Assembly: GCF_000987765.1 (NCBI RefSeq) | Contig: NZ_LAHP01000003.1 | Location: forward strand, 62,001 to 126,000 | Length of the DNA stretch: 64,000 bases | Direction: 5' to 3' | Origin: Arsukibacterium sp. MJ3 | GTDB lineage: Bacteria > Pseudomonadota > Gammaproteobacteria > Enterobacterales > Alteromonadaceae | The notes under the pieces: model-generated | Told to the model about the DNA's origin: nothing | The model's input: the letters and a program-made list of their open reading frames with translations, nothing else | Database searches by the model: none | Part shown: piece after piece, positions 17,190 to 27,100 of the stretch | Layout of the letters: each line of letters starts with the position of its first letter | Numbering within the stretch: the first letter of the stretch is position 1 | Made by a program: the position numbers and the translations under genes

Positions 17190-20100
17190 TCGCCTTGGTC
17201 AAACCAAACCAGACCTTCTGCCAGTAATTTTTCAATTTGTGCTTCAATATGAGCAGACTCTTCAAACTCAAATGCGTCTAGCTGCGGGTCAAACGCCAGA
17301 GTAGCAACGGCATTTTTACCGTTGTGTTTAACGTGGTACAACGCTAACTCTGCCAGCTGCAATGACACTTCCCAATTAATTAACTGGCCACCCAATAGTG
17401 GCAACGGATAATGGGCATAACCAATTGAACACGCTAAGCGAACCACCTTGCCATCGGGTAAGTTAAAGGCAGCTTTAGCAACCTGCTCGTTCAGACGGTA
17501 ACTAAATTGACGAACTAGGTCGATTTGAATATCACGCAGCACCAAGATAAAAGCGGCTCCACTAAAGCGGACCACATAATCAGACCCGCGTGTTTCACGT
17601 ATTAGCAAGCCACTTACTTGTTGTATCAGGCTATCACCGGCACTATTGCCATACTGATCGTTGATTTGTTTAAAATTGTCCAAATCAACATGCATTAAAG
17701 CTAAACATTTTCCTTGTGCCTGCATCGATTCACGATTGCGCTGAAAATGCTCAATATCTTTTGGCAATTGCTCAAACATAAAGCGCCGGTTACGTAAGCC
17801 AGTCAAATTATCTTTATGGGTTAATTGACTAAGTTGCTCGTTTAGCTCATTCAACCTGACATTACTATTCTCAAGCTCTTGGGTGCGTTGTTTTACCAAA
17901 CGCTCTAATTGCAGCTGCTTATATAATGTATTCCGTTTAACTAACCACAAAATACCGTATAAACAACAAAGCAACAGTAACAACCATAACGCCCGATATA
18001 ACAGGGTTTCATCAAAACGCTCGGGCACGACCAGTTGTAGCTCTGTAACTACCGCATCTTGCCAACTATAGCCTTCCTGACGTACTTGTAACTGAAACAA
18101 GAAGTTGCCTGCAGGTAAGTTGGTATAAACCGCCTCACGCCGCTGAGCGACCTCATGCCAATGTTTATCAAAGCCCTCAAGCCGATATCGAAATTGCAAC
18201 GCATCGGGTTTAATAAATTCCAACGCCGAATAATGCACAGTCAGATTTCGCTCATTCATCTCCAGAACCTGCCGTTGCTGACCGGCAACAATGGCATAAT
18301 GCTGATTGGTCGTGACCTGTTTAATTAACGGCGTTAATGTCTGCTCAGAGGTACGCTTTAAATTAGCATGAACCGCAATTAAACCCTTTAATGTTGGAAA
18401 CCAGTACTCGTCTTGCCAGCGCACTATTTTGGCGTGGCCCGCACCATTACAGCAGCGGTTAGGGCCACTGCCTAACTGACGATCGAAGGGTGTCAATACG
18501 GCTTCAATAACATAAGGCTGGGTGTTGTCAGTGGGTAAACTAGCCAGTGACAGCCGAAAAATCCCTTTGTGGCTACTGATCCATACCATTTGTTGTTCAG
18601 CGTCAAAACTAAAACTAACAGCTGGACCATGTGGCATGCCATTAGCACTGTTAAGCTGTAACCATTTGCTATCAGGGCGGCGGATAAAAATACCATCATC
18701 GATGGTACTGACCAGTAACGTGCTATCTGGCAGCTGCAATGCCGCTAGAATATAGCTATTGTAAAGCGCCATTCCCACGCCAAGCCGCTGTAACTTATCT
18801 TGTTTATACTGATATAAGCCCCGGGTGGTTCCGATAATCAACTGCTCCAAAGTGTGCTGCACCACGGTAATATTATGCGACTCGAATTGCTCATTTAAGG
18901 CAGATAATACTAGTTGGTTATCGGCGGCATAATACAAGCCCCTTGCTCCACCAAGCCAGACACCACCATCGATTGCAGGCTGCACCACTTTTATCGCGTT
19001 GCCTTGTAAACTAGGGAAAGGAGTGCTGAGCTCTCGGCTTTTTAGGTTGTACTGCAATAACCCACTATCGGCGCCTAACCATAGCAAAGCCTCTTGCGGC
19101 CAATACAAATCGTTGATGGTCTGGCCGCCCAATATGGCAGCATTAAGTAAGGTGGTAAATTCGCCGGTACTACTTAACATTTGCAGCGAAGACTGGCTGG
19201 CTATTACTAATTCGTTCGCCGGGGATACCCCGACGCTTCGTACAACAGGATCCGCTAAACCACTAACCAAACGGCGAATATGTCCAGACGTAGCCCGGTA
19301 AATGCCATCGCTATAGCTGGCCAGCCAGATATTTTGCTGCGCATCTTCAAATATTTCACTAAACCACGGCGTGGTGCCTAATTCAGCCGTGGTAACAGTT
19401 TGCCAATTTTGCTGGTGCTGCTGATAAAATAATTTGCGGTAGCTGGATATCCAACGTCCTTGCTGGCTGTCTTCAAACACTTTATAAACCGGGCTCTGTT
19501 CAGTGTCTGGTAATTGGCACTGCTGAATGTCACCGGCAGCAGTTAAATGATAAAAACCACTTTCGCTCGCCAGATGCAAGCCCTGCTCAGTCACTGATAT
19601 ATCATAAATCGGCGTTTGTGCCAGCTCCAAAGGTAATGAGTAACTATTCAGTTGCGTAGTCCCATCCAGCGACAACTGATAAAGCTGCTCGGCCGTACTA
19701 ACCCAAATGGCATCGTCTACTTTTTCCAGCTGATGAACCTGGCTTCGCACTGCTTCGATCCGGCTTATTATTCCGGCTTTAATTCGAAATAAATTATCGG
19801 CTGCAACCCAAATTTCATCATCTGCAACGGCAATAATAGCGGTAACCTCTGCCACTATTGGGTAACGCTCAAATTTCATAGTGGCTGGATTAAAACCGGA
19901 TAAACCCGCCTTAGTACCTACCCATATATAACCGCTATTATCCCGTAACAGCCGGGTAATGGCATTGCTGGCAAGGTGACGGGTATTGTCGGTAGTAAAG
20001 TGATCAAACTGCAGACCATCGAAACGGTTTAGCCCATACAGAGTACCAAGCCAGATATAACCTTGCTGGTCCTGAGCAATTGCTCGTACCGAATTGCTTG

Positions 20101-20269
20101 ACAAGCCATCGCTACTGGTCCAATGCCGGATGTCAAAGTCGTATACTGATTGGTGTGATGTTACAGATTGCGCAGAAGCGATTGCTGGCACTGAAACCGT
20201 TTCCTGAGCAACGCTTTGGCCTAACAGACAAACTAAAAACACTAACCCCAGTAACATGACTTTTTTCAT
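17174..20269 (-). CDS. Periplasmic beta-propeller sensor with degenerate GGDEF domain
   Basis: A 1031-residue membrane sensor. Order: signal peptide (1-21); many two-component-regulator propeller repeats of the type QGYIWLGTLYGLNRFDG and GYIWVGTKAGLSGFNP; a Y_Y_Y-type domain (FRYRLEGFDKHWHE..AVYTNLPAGNF); one membrane helix (LLYRALWLLLLLCCLYGIL); a short coiled coil; and a GGDEF-type domain (DNLTGLRNRRFMFEQL, HVDLDNFKQIND). The signature is SGAAF at 903-907 (17549-17563) where active cyclases have GG(D/E)EF, and HGHxxGD has become YGNSAGD. It is probably not a working diguanylate cyclase, although the Mg-binding Asp is kept. The propeller suggests extracellular glycan or small-molecule sensing. 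Confidence 0.85.
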   Translation of the reverse strand: MKKVMLLGLVFLVCLLGQSVAQETVSVPAIASAQSVTSHQSVYDFDIRHWTSSDGLSSNSVRAIAQDQQGYIWLGTLYGLNRFDGLQFDHFTTDNTRHLASNAITRLLRDNSGYIWVGTKAGLSGFNPATMKFERYPIVAEVTAIIAVADDEIWVAADNLFRIKAGIISRIEAVRSQVHQLEKVDDAIWVSTAEQLYQLSLDGTTQLNSYSLPLELAQTPIYDISVTEQGLHLASESGFYHLTAAGDIQQCQLPDTEQSPVYKVFEDSQQGRWISSYRKLFYQQHQQNWQTVTTAELGTTPWFSEIFEDAQQNIWLASYSDGIYRATSGHIRRLVSGLADPVVRSVGVSPANELVIASQSSLQMLSSTGEFTTLLNAAILGGQTINDLYWPQEALLWLGADSGLLQYNLKSRELSTPFPSLQGNAIKVVQPAIDGGVWLGGARGLYYAADNQLVLSALNEQFESHNITVVQHTLEQLIIGTTRGLYQYKQDKLQRLGVGMALYNSYILAALQLPDSTLLVSTIDDGIFIRRPDSKWLQLNSANGMPHGPAVSFSFDAEQQMVWISSHKGIFRLSLASLPTDNTQPYVIEAVLTPFDRQLGSGPNRCCNGAGHAKIVRWQDEYWFPTLKGLIAVHANLKRTSEQTLTPLIKQVTTNQHYAIVAGQQRQVLEMNERNLTVHYSALEFIKPDALQFRYRLEGFDKHWHEVAQRREAVYTNLPAGNFLFQLQVRQEGYSWQDAVVTELQLVVPERFDETLLYRALWLLLLLCCLYGILWLVKRNTLYKQLQLERLVKQRTQELENSNVRLNELNEQLSQLTHKDNLTGLRNRRFMFEQLPKDIEHFQRNRESMQAQGKCLALMHVDLDNFKQINDQYGNSAGDSLIQQVSGLLIRETRGSDYVVRFSGAAFILVLRDIQIDLVRQFSYRLNEQVAKAAFNLPDGKVVRLACSIGYAHYPLPLLGGQLINWEVSLQLAELALYHVKHNGKNAVATLAFDPQLDAFEFEESAHIEAQIEKLLAEGLVWFDQGDSQAL

Positions 20270-20318
20270 TCACTTGCCCTGTGTCGTCGTCCATACAAAC
20301 CGCTCATTTCAGCAGCAG

Positions 20319-20798
20319 CTAACTCAGTACCTGATAATGTAATAGTGCTTGCAGTATCAGCCAACATGGCACAGCAGCCAATAAGTCATCGAGCATGATA
20401 CCTAAACCACCGTGAACCTTTTTATCAAACCATCGAATTGGCCAGGGTTTTACAATATCAAAAAATCGGAATAATAGAAAACCGGCTAATAACGTTTGCA
20501 CACTCAGCGGCACCAACAGCATGGTTAGGGCGAAACCTATAATTTCATCCCAAACAATGGCACCATGATCATGCTCACCAACATCTTTTGCCGCTTTGCC
20601 GCAAACGTAAATACCTAACAAAGTACCCACAGCCAGAAAAAGCCCATACCATATTACCCCCAGCGAGGCGAAGGCCACAATAAAGGGAATGGCGACCAGG
20701 GTGCCAACCGTACCCGGCGCCTTTGGTGCCAAGCCGGCACCAAAACCAAGGGCTAAAAAATGCTGCCAGCGGCGAAGCTGAAATTTAACATTATTCAT
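20319..20798 (-). CDS. pgpA: Phosphatidylglycerophosphatase A
   Basis: A 159-residue inner-membrane enzyme that removes phosphate from phosphatidylglycerophosphate to give phosphatidylglycerol. The family pattern GFGAGLAPKAPGTVGTL, IVWDEIIGF and DIVKPWPIRWFDKKVHGGLGIMLDD is complete, with several hydrophobic segments. Its start overlaps the stop of thiL by 4 bases, so the two are translationally coupled; the gene is the last of the nrdR-rib-nusB-thiL-pgpA run. Confidence 0.95.
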   Translation of the reverse strand: MNNVKFQLRRWQHFLALGFGAGLAPKAPGTVGTLVAIPFIVAFASLGVIWYGLFLAVGTLLGIYVCGKAAKDVGEHDHGAIVWDEIIGFALTMLLVPLSVQTLLAGFLLFRFFDIVKPWPIRWFDKKVHGGLGIMLDDLLAAVPCWLILQALLHYQVLS

Positions 20799-21757
20799 GG
20801 GAAATGGACAAAACCCTGATGTTGATAATCAAATGGTTGCTCAGCGGCTTTTAATTCAAGCTTACCGGTAACGCCGGTGATACGGCCAATACAGCTAAAG
20901 GGCACGCCATAAGGCGATAGTAGTACATCGAGGCTGCCGCGCTTGTTCTCTGGTACCGTAAACAACAGTTCATAATCTTCACCACCCGATAGCGCCATTT
21001 TAAGCGCCATTGATGGCTCACAGCTGTCTCTCAGTGCTTGGGATAGTGGCAGTTTGTTAACATCAATATAAGCGCCAACGCCTGAGCGGCGTAAAATATG
21101 CGGTAAATCACCACATAAGCCATCAGAAATATCAATAGCACTGCTGGCAACATTACGTAATGCATGACCCAATGCAACTCTGGCAGAGGGGAAGTGAAAG
21201 CGCTGTAATAAGTGGGCCTGATGTTTTTTACTTGCTTCAGCCTGGCCCATACATATTTTCAGGCCCATGGCAGCATCGCCCAACGTACCTGAAACATAAA
21301 TATAGTCACCGACTTTAGCGCCGGCACGGGTTATGGCCCGGCCACGGGGAACCAAGCCTTTTGCCATCATCGTCAGGCTTAATGGGCCACGGGTGGTGTC
21401 ACCACCAACAAGCCGGCAATTATAGTAGTCAGCCGTCTCGGCCAAACCAGCTGAGAATTGGCGCAACCAGGCCTCATCTACCTGGGGTAACGTCAATGCC
21501 AGTGACAACCAAGCAGGTTCAGCGCCCATTGCCGCCAAATCACTGACATTGACTGTAACCAGTTTATGACCAAGCGCCCTGGGGTCAACGTCTGGAAAAA
21601 AGTGCGTACCGCACACCATGGTATCGGTAGTAACAACCAGATCATAGCCGTCGCGCATTTGCAGCACAGCGCCATCGTCACCCACCCCAACAATGACATC
21701 TTGCCGGGCAATACCGGCATCAGCAAAAAAGCTGGCGATAAGTTCAAATTCACCCAT
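20795..21757 (-). CDS. thiL: Thiamine-monophosphate kinase
   Basis: A 320-residue cytosolic kinase that phosphorylates thiamine monophosphate to the active diphosphate using ATP. Motifs: GVGDDGAVL, the DTMVCGTHF metal site, NVSDLAAMGAEPAW, GGDTTRGPL and DISDGLCGDLPHIL. I set the start at ATG 21757, where the family consensus GEFELI begins. A TTG at 21778 is a serious alternative, because GGAG lies 9 bases upstream of it while ATG 21757 has no visible Shine-Dalgarno. The gene follows nusB closely and overlaps pgpA. Confidence 0.95.
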   Translation of the reverse strand: MGEFELIASFFADAGIARQDVIVGVGDDGAVLQMRDGYDLVVTTDTMVCGTHFFPDVDPRALGHKLVTVNVSDLAAMGAEPAWLSLALTLPQVDEAWLRQFSAGLAETADYYNCRLVGGDTTRGPLSLTMMAKGLVPRGRAITRAGAKVGDYIYVSGTLGDAAMGLKICMGQAEASKKHQAHLLQRFHFPSARVALGHALRNVASSAIDISDGLCGDLPHILRRSGVGAYIDVNKLPLSQALRDSCEPSMALKMALSGGEDYELLFTVPENKRGSLDVLLSPYGVPFSCIGRITGVTGKLELKAAEQPFDYQHQGFVHFP

Positions 21758-21792
21758 AGTATGCAAAAAAGCCAACAAATGCCGGCTCTCCG

Positions 21793-22206
21793 TTAGTTAG
21801 TACGAAGTACCCGCACGGCTTTATCCAAAATACCATTAACAAATTTATGACTGTCATCGGCAGCAAACGCCTTTGCCAGCTCTATGGCTTCATTGATAAT
21901 CACTTTGTAAGGCACATCAAGACGGTATTTAAGCTCGTAAGCCGACACCCGTAATACTGCTTTTTCAACCAGATCTACATCTTCAAATGGCCGCTCTAAA
22001 AAAGGTTTTAACACCTCATCCAGCTTGCTGTGATGTAATACCACACCACGTAAGATATCTTGAAAATACGCTACATCTAGTTGTTTAACGTTGTTTTCTA
22101 GCAATAGCTGTTGCTCAATGTCGGCAATAGGGTTATGGCTTACTTGCCAGCTATAAATCCCTTGTACCGCCAGGGAACGCGACTGACGACGCACATTTGG
22201 TTTCAT
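21793..22206 (-). CDS. nusB: Transcription antitermination protein NusB
   Basis: A 137-residue all-helical cytosolic protein that, with S10/NusE, binds boxA RNA and prevents premature termination in rRNA operons. The family opening RRQSRSLAVQGIYSWQ, central DVDLVEKAVLRVSAYEL and VIINEAIELAKAFAADDSHKFVNGILD are intact. It lies 11 bases after ribH, in the standard ribH-nusB order. Confidence 0.97.
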   Translation of the reverse strand: MKPNVRRQSRSLAVQGIYSWQVSHNPIADIEQQLLLENNVKQLDVAYFQDILRGVVLHHSKLDEVLKPFLERPFEDVDLVEKAVLRVSAYELKYRLDVPYKVIINEAIELAKAFAADDSHKFVNGILDKAVRVLRTN

Positions 22207-22217
22207 AAAAATTCCTG

Positions 22218-22682
22218 TTAAAGCTGGTCCAGCAGATTAACCATTTCCAATGCCGACATAGCGGCTTCTGCGCCTTTATTGCCCGCTTTGGTGCCTGCGC
22301 GCTCTATTGCTTGTTCAATACTGTCAACTGTAAGCACCCCAAAAGCCACCGGTAAGTCATGTTGCAAAGCAACCTGACCAATCCCCTTGGTACATTCACC
22401 CGACACATATTCAAAATGCGGTGTACCACCACGGATTACGGCACCCAGCGCAATAATCGCGTCGTACTTTTTACTGGCAGCAACCCGTTGTAAGGCTAGC
22501 GGCATCTCAAAGGCACCAGGAATGCGAACCACAGTAATATCTTGCTCAGCAACTTTCCCTACCCGTTTTAAGGTATCAACGGCGCCTTCTAACAAGCTTT
22601 CAACGATAAAACCGTTGAAGCGTGCTACAACTAATGCGAACTTCTTGCCACTGGCTTCATAGCCGGCTTCAATTACTTGCAT
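22218..22682 (-). CDS. ribH: 6,7-dimethyl-8-ribityllumazine synthase
   Basis: A 154-residue subunit that condenses the RibB product with the RibD-pathway pyrimidine to give lumazine, the penultimate riboflavin step; family members assemble into 60-mers or pentamers. Conserved regions: [44 protein letters not shown] and [20 protein letters not shown] 22682, with AGAGGA just upstream, was preferred over the longer frame start at 22733. It sits between ribBA and nusB. Confidence 0.97.
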   Translation of the reverse strand: MQVIEAGYEASGKKFALVVARFNGFIVESLLEGAVDTLKRVGKVAEQDITVVRIPGAFEMPLALQRVAASKKYDAIIALGAVIRGGTPHFEYVSGECTKGIGQVALQHDLPVAFGVLTVDSIEQAIERAGTKAGNKGAEAAMSALEMVNLLDQL

Positions 22683-22758
22683 GGTAAATCCTCTCAGATC
22701 TGGGGCTGCAAAATCAGCCGCGCATAATATCATAAAAACCGCAGGTACAGCATTGCTG

Positions 22759-23868
22759 TTACTCTGAAACGTAATCCACTACTTCCAGGCCAAAACCTGA
22801 CAAGGCGTGGTATTTTTTCGGCTGACTCAGTAAACGCATTTTTTTCACACCAAGACTGGCTAAAATTTGTGAGCCTACCCCAACATTACGTGAAGTGCCT
22901 TTCCAAGGCGAGGTTTTAGGCTGTTCGCCTTTATCCTCGGCCTCAAACGCTTGCACTGTTCTAATCAGCTCAGCGGTAGATTCATGCTTACCCAGCAACA
23001 CCAGAACCCCACCTTCAGCAGCAATTCGTTTCATCGCCGTGTGTAACGGAAAACTGCGGTTTGCCGCCCGGTCAGCCAGCATCAAATCAGAAAAGGTATT
23101 ATGTAAATGTACCCGTACCAAGGTAACGCCATCGGGCTTAATCTCGCCTTTTAACAGGGCAAAATGCAATTGATTATCGATGGTATCTCTAAAAGTGACT
23201 AACTGAAAATCACCCACTTCGGTGGGTAGCTGACAAGTAGCGACTTTTTCTATGGTGGTTTCGTTTAAATTACGATATTCAATTAAATCAGCAATAGTGC
23301 CAATTTTGATATTGTGCATGCTGGCAAACACTTCCAAATCTGGCCGACGGGCCATGGTGCCATCATCGTTTAATATTTCAACAATTACTGCGGCGGGCTC
23401 TAAACCTGCCAGCCTGGCTAAGTCGCATCCCGCTTCTGTATGCCCTGCCCGGATCAACACACCACCATCTTGCGCCATTAACGGAAAAATATGGCCCGGT
23501 TGCACAATGTCAGCTGGACTGGCATCACGAGCTACCGCCGCTTTAACTGTCCGCGCCCGATCTGCTGCCGAAATACCGGTGGTCACCCCTTCAGCGGCTT
23601 CTATTGACACAGTAAAGTTAGTGGCGAAGGGTGATTTATTAGCGTCAACCATCAGTGGCAAATGTAATTGCTTGCAACGTTTTTTACTTAACGTCAGACA
23701 AATAAGGCCGCGGCCGTGCTTTGCCATAAAGTTAATTGCTTCCGGGGTAACGTAGTCAGCCGCCATCACCAGATCGCCCTCATTCTCGCGATCTTCGTCA
23801 TCCATCAGTACTACCATTTTGCCCTGACGAATGTCTTCGATAATTTCAGCAGGTGTATTAAGTTGCAT
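22759..23868 (-). CDS. ribB: 3,4-dihydroxy-2-butanone-4-phosphate synthase with degenerate GTP cyclohydrolase II-like domain
   Basis: A 369-residue two-domain protein. The N-terminal RibB domain (to about 200) is complete: [11 protein letters not shown] (23-33), HGRGLICL, the [10 protein letters not shown] motif and [15 protein letters not shown]. It forms the four-carbon unit of riboflavin from ribulose 5-phosphate. The C-terminal half has the length and fold pattern of GTP cyclohydrolase II, but the zinc-binding CX..C.C segment is missing: where RibA has SECLTGD..RCDCG there is [17 protein letters not shown]. It should therefore not hydrolyse GTP, and a separate ribA is expected elsewhere. 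This RibBA-like variant is common in gammaproteobacteria. Confidence 0.93.
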   Translation of the reverse strand: MQLNTPAEIIEDIRQGKMVVLMDDEDRENEGDLVMAADYVTPEAINFMAKHGRGLICLTLSKKRCKQLHLPLMVDANKSPFATNFTVSIEAAEGVTTGISAADRARTVKAAVARDASPADIVQPGHIFPLMAQDGGVLIRAGHTEAGCDLARLAGLEPAAVIVEILNDDGTMARRPDLEVFASMHNIKIGTIADLIEYRNLNETTIEKVATCQLPTEVGDFQLVTFRDTIDNQLHFALLKGEIKPDGVTLVRVHLHNTFSDLMLADRAANRSFPLHTAMKRIAAEGGVLVLLGKHESTAELIRTVQAFEAEDKGEQPKTSPWKGTSRNVGVGSQILASLGVKKMRLLSQPKKYHALSGFGLEVVDYVSE

Positions 23869-23955
23869 AGAAACCCTTGTTAAATAAAGCCGCGATGGCG
23901 TAATAAAGCTATATCGAAACCACTGGCAACGCCAGCGGCTAAAGCTGGTAATAGT

Positions 23956-25095
23956 TTAGTTTTCAGGTATGTCTGGTTTTGTTAGCAACGCTGTTAACCG
24001 AAGATCTGACCCCACCTGACAGATATCGCTAAAATCAAACCGTTTGGCTTGTGTCAGCTTGGTTAGTTCAGGCAGCATTGCCATAGGCAGCCCTCGCTGC
24101 CCAAGCAATAGGGGGGCCTGATACAAAATAAACTCATCAGCAAGTTGCTGCTGTAATATCGCACCCGCTAAGGTCGCCCCCGCTTCAACCCAAATACTTC
24201 TTATTTGGCGCTGAGCTAACGCCTGTAATATTGCTGGCAAATCAACATTGCCATCGCTGGCTAATGGTAACGCCAACTGCTCTACCTGAGACGGCATAAC
24301 GCGTAATACTTGCCCAGGCGCGACACAAAGCAAAATAGGCCCGGGCAAACTAAACAATGGCTCAGCACCAGTTAATTGCTGGCGCCGGTCTAAAATTACC
24401 CGCAGCGGTTGACGCAACTGGCCATTATTTAAGGTGCTTATTTGCTTTACACCGTCTGGTTGCCGCACATTTAAGCGGGCATTATCCGCAAGCACCGTGC
24501 TGGCGGTAGATAATATGGCACTGCTTTGAGCCCGATAAAATTGCACGTCTGCTCTGGCCTCTGGCCCGGTCAACCATTTACTTTGGCCATTGGCCAATGC
24601 CGTTCGACCATCAACACTGGCAGCAAGTTTTAACCTTAACCATGGCCTCTGCCGCTCCATAGCACTTAAAAACCCCGGATTTAATGCTCTGGCCGCAGCA
24701 CTTAGCAAACCAGTTTCAACGCTAATACCCGCTTGTTGTAATAACGTTACACCCCGACCAGCAACCTCGGGGTTAGGATCGAGCATCGCAATTACAACCC
24801 GGCTTACCCCGGCAGCAATTAAGGCATTAGCACAGGGTGGAGTACGACCAAAATGACTACATGGCTCAAGCGTAACATAACATACCGCACCGCGAGCTTG
24901 CTTTCCTGCCTCTGCTAAGGCAAACACTTCAGCATGCGCCTCACCAGCCTGATGATGATAACCCCGCCCTACCACTTCATCATGCAGAACAATTACGGCC
25001 CCAACATTTGGATTAGGATCCGTGGTGTAACGGCCTTTAGCTGCCAGTTCAAGGGCCATGGCCATAAAGTGTTGGTCTGCTGAAGAAAACGCCAC
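23956..25095 (-). CDS. ribD: Bifunctional pyrimidine deaminase/reductase RibD
   Basis: A 379-residue enzyme for the second and third riboflavin steps. The N-terminal deaminase has the zinc motif HAEV (His54, Glu56) and LEPCSHFGRTPPC (Cys79, Cys88). The C-terminal reductase begins near WLRLKLAASVDGRTAL and binds NADPH. Translation starts with GTG 25095, whose G is the last base of the nrdR stop codon (TAGTG), with AGGAG upstream. The 87 bases between ribD and ribBA hold an 8-bp hairpin but no riboflavin synthase gene, which often sits there. Confidence 0.96.
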   Translation of the reverse strand: MAFSSADQHFMAMALELAAKGRYTTDPNPNVGAVIVLHDEVVGRGYHHQAGEAHAEVFALAEAGKQARGAVCYVTLEPCSHFGRTPPCANALIAAGVSRVVIAMLDPNPEVAGRGVTLLQQAGISVETGLLSAAARALNPGFLSAMERQRPWLRLKLAASVDGRTALANGQSKWLTGPEARADVQFYRAQSSAILSTASTVLADNARLNVRQPDGVKQISTLNNGQLRQPLRVILDRRQQLTGAEPLFSLPGPILLCVAPGQVLRVMPSQVEQLALPLASDGNVDLPAILQALAQRQIRSIWVEAGATLAGAILQQQLADEFILYQAPLLLGQRGLPMAMLPELTKLTQAKRFDFSDICQVGSDLRLTALLTKPDIPEN

Positions 25096-25547
25096 TACTG
25101 TTCTCCTAAGCGGGCAATTTCCTCACCAAATTCACGGATATCTTTAAACGATCGATACACCGAAGCAAACCGAACATAGGCTACTTTATCTACTTTAACC
25201 AATTCATCCATTATCAGATTACCCAACATATTACTGGCCAGTTCGCGTTCACCAGTAGCGCGCAACTGTGACTTAATTTTTTGGATAAGTTGCTCTATTT
25301 GCTCAGTTGATACCGGTCGTTTCTCCAACGACCGCAGTAAACCATTTCGCAGTTTATCTTCGTTAAACGGCTCACGCGAACCATCACGTTTAATGATCCT
25401 CGGCATGACTAACTCAGCTGCTTCAAAGGTGGTGAATCGTTCATGACAGGCTAAACATTCACGGCGCCGCCTGACTTGATGGCCATCAGCAACTAATCGG
25501 GAATCGATAACTTTAGTGTCATCAGCATTACAAAAGGGACAATACAT
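25095..25547 (-). CDS. nrdR: Transcriptional repressor NrdR
   Basis: A 150-residue regulator. The N-terminal zinc ribbon has Cys3, Cys6, Cys31 and Cys34, and an ATP-cone domain ([19 protein letters not shown]) follows. The family represses ribonucleotide reductase operons in response to (d)ATP. No nrd genes are in the window. It is the first gene of the nrdR-ribD pair and overlaps ribD by one base; glyA is 60 bases upstream. Confidence 0.97.
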   Translation of the reverse strand: MYCPFCNADDTKVIDSRLVADGHQVRRRRECLACHERFTTFEAAELVMPRIIKRDGSREPFNEDKLRNGLLRSLEKRPVSTEQIEQLIQKIKSQLRATGERELASNMLGNLIMDELVKVDKVAYVRFASVYRSFKDIREFGEEIARLGEQ

Positions 25548-25607
25548 GGGCAGTTCTCAGAGATAAAAATGGCCGCAAATGCGGCCATAATAGCACTAAT
25601 TTAATGC

Positions 25608-26861
25608 TTAAGCATAAACCGGAAAGCGGCTACATAATTCGCCAACGTCCGCTTTTACCCGGGCAATGACACTGTCATCAGCAATATTGTCCAGTACGTC
25701 ACAAATAAAACCAGCCACCTGACGGGCCTGGGCTTCTTTAAAACCACGACGGGTTATCGCCGGCGTACCAATTCGTAAACCGCTGGTCACAAAGGGTGAA
25801 CGCGGATCATTGGGTACCGAGTTCTTATTTACCGTAATATGCGCCTTGCCTAACGCCGCATCGGCATCTTTACCTGTAATATTTTTGTCGATTAAATCCA
25901 GCAAAAATAAATGATTTTCAGTCCCGCCTGACACCACTTTATAGCCACGCGTCATCATTTCATCGCACATGGCTTTAGCGTTGTTCAGCACCTGCTGCTG
26001 ATACACTTTAAATTCTGGCTCTAATGCTTCTTTAAAGGCCACCGCTTTGGCAGCAATAACATGCATTAATGGCCCGCCCTGAGTGCCGGGAAACACCGCC
26101 GAGTTTAGCTTTTTTTCTATAATGTCATTTTTGCGGGCCAGAATTAAGCCGCCGCGTGGACCGGCCAGCGTTTTATGCGTTGTGGTTGTCACCACGTCAG
26201 CGATTGGTACAGGATTCGGATATAGACCAGCAGCCACCAAACCAGCAACATGCGCCATATCTACTAACAAATACGCACCGACTTTATCGGCAATATCACG
26301 AAAACGCTGCCAGTCAACAATGCCAGAATAGGCCGAAAAACCGGCTATAACTAATTTCGGTTTATGCTCTAGCGCTAACGCTTCGGCCTGATCGTAATCA
26401 ATAACACCGGTTTCGGGGTGCAAGCCGTATTGCACCGCTTTATAAAGCTTACCTGACGAGCTAACGTGCGAGCCATGAGTTAAATGGCCACCATGTGCCA
26501 AGCTCATACCCAAAATAGTATCGCCTGCTTCTAACAACGCTAAAAATACCGCGGCATTCGCTTGTGAGCCAGCATGCGGTTGCACATTGGCATAATCGGC
26601 AGCAAATAATTGTTTGGCACGGGCAATGGCTAAATCTTCAGCAATATCGACAAACTCGCAGCCACCGTAGTAGCGTTTGTGCGGATAGCCTTCGGCATAT
26701 TTATTGGTAAGTTGCGAACCTTGAGCTTGCAACACCCGCGGGCTGGCGTAATTTTCAGAAGCTATTAACTCGATATGAGCTTCCTGACGGGCCGTTTCAT
26801 CGCTCATTGCCTGCCATAATTCCGGGTCAAAATCGGCAATATTCATCTCACGCTTTAACAT
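25608..26861 (-). CDS. glyA: Serine hydroxymethyltransferase
   Basis: A 417-residue PLP enzyme, the same length as E. coli GlyA, that interconverts serine and glycine with transfer of a one-carbon unit to tetrahydrofolate. [15 protein letters not shown], the [11 protein letters not shown] segment and the PLP-lysine motif [13 protein letters not shown] are intact. ATG 26861 has a purine-rich GGAGAAAG upstream. It is the first gene before nrdR and is divergent from dinB. A CCTGA-N6-TCAGG palindrome lies at 26931-26946 in its upstream region. Confidence 0.98.
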   Translation of the reverse strand: MLKREMNIADFDPELWQAMSDETARQEAHIELIASENYASPRVLQAQGSQLTNKYAEGYPHKRYYGGCEFVDIAEDLAIARAKQLFAADYANVQPHAGSQANAAVFLALLEAGDTILGMSLAHGGHLTHGSHVSSSGKLYKAVQYGLHPETGVIDYDQAEALALEHKPKLVIAGFSAYSGIVDWQRFRDIADKVGAYLLVDMAHVAGLVAAGLYPNPVPIADVVTTTTHKTLAGPRGGLILARKNDIIEKKLNSAVFPGTQGGPLMHVIAAKAVAFKEALEPEFKVYQQQVLNNAKAMCDEMMTRGYKVVSGGTENHLFLLDLIDKNITGKDADAALGKAHITVNKNSVPNDPRSPFVTSGLRIGTPAITRRGFKEAQARQVAGFICDVLDNIADDSVIARVKADVGELCSRFPVYA

Positions 26862-26930
26862 GCTTTCTCCTGGGCGCGGGTTACGCTTACTGGTTCAGTA
26901 GATTGGGGAACTCGTTTTCCAATATTCTAC

Positions 26931-26946
26931 CCTGATTCAATTCAGG
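26931..26946. promoter_or_regulatory. Palindrome upstream of glyA
   Basis: CCTGATTCAATTCAGG is an inverted repeat with 5-bp arms, 70-85 bases upstream of the glyA ATG. It vaguely resembles MetR-type TGAA..TTCA sites but does not match exactly. The other 239 bases between glyA and dinB show only the LexA box. Confidence 0.25.
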
Positions 26947-27071
26947 ATGCATTGAAAAATTAGCCATCCAGGCGTCTTCGGTGACTTTAAAAAAATGCCA
27001 GTATAATAAAAATGGCCAGCCCACTTTACAGCTCTGGTTCCTTTACAACCGTTAACATGGGGTTTATCATG

Positions 27072-27087
27072 CTGTATATTAATACAG
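27072..27087 (+). promoter_or_regulatory. LexA (SOS) box of dinB
   Basis: CTGTATATTAATACAG matches CTGT-N8-ACAG, with the A/T-rich spacer of enterobacterial LexA sites. It ends 13 bases before ATG 27101, so bound LexA would block transcription start; dinB is expected to be SOS-inducible. Confidence 0.9.
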
Positions 27088-27100
27088 TTAAACAAAATTT

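Noticed and set aside
23252-23755. 167-codon plus-strand frame opposite ribBA.
   Set aside because: Shadow frame inside a well-supported conserved gene; no recognisable motif.
23881-23955. In-frame open stretch of about 24 codons right after the ribD stop (LLPALAAG..., ending at a TAA).
   Set aside because: It has no own start with a Shine-Dalgarno, a run this long is likely by chance, and it shows no resemblance to riboflavin synthase.
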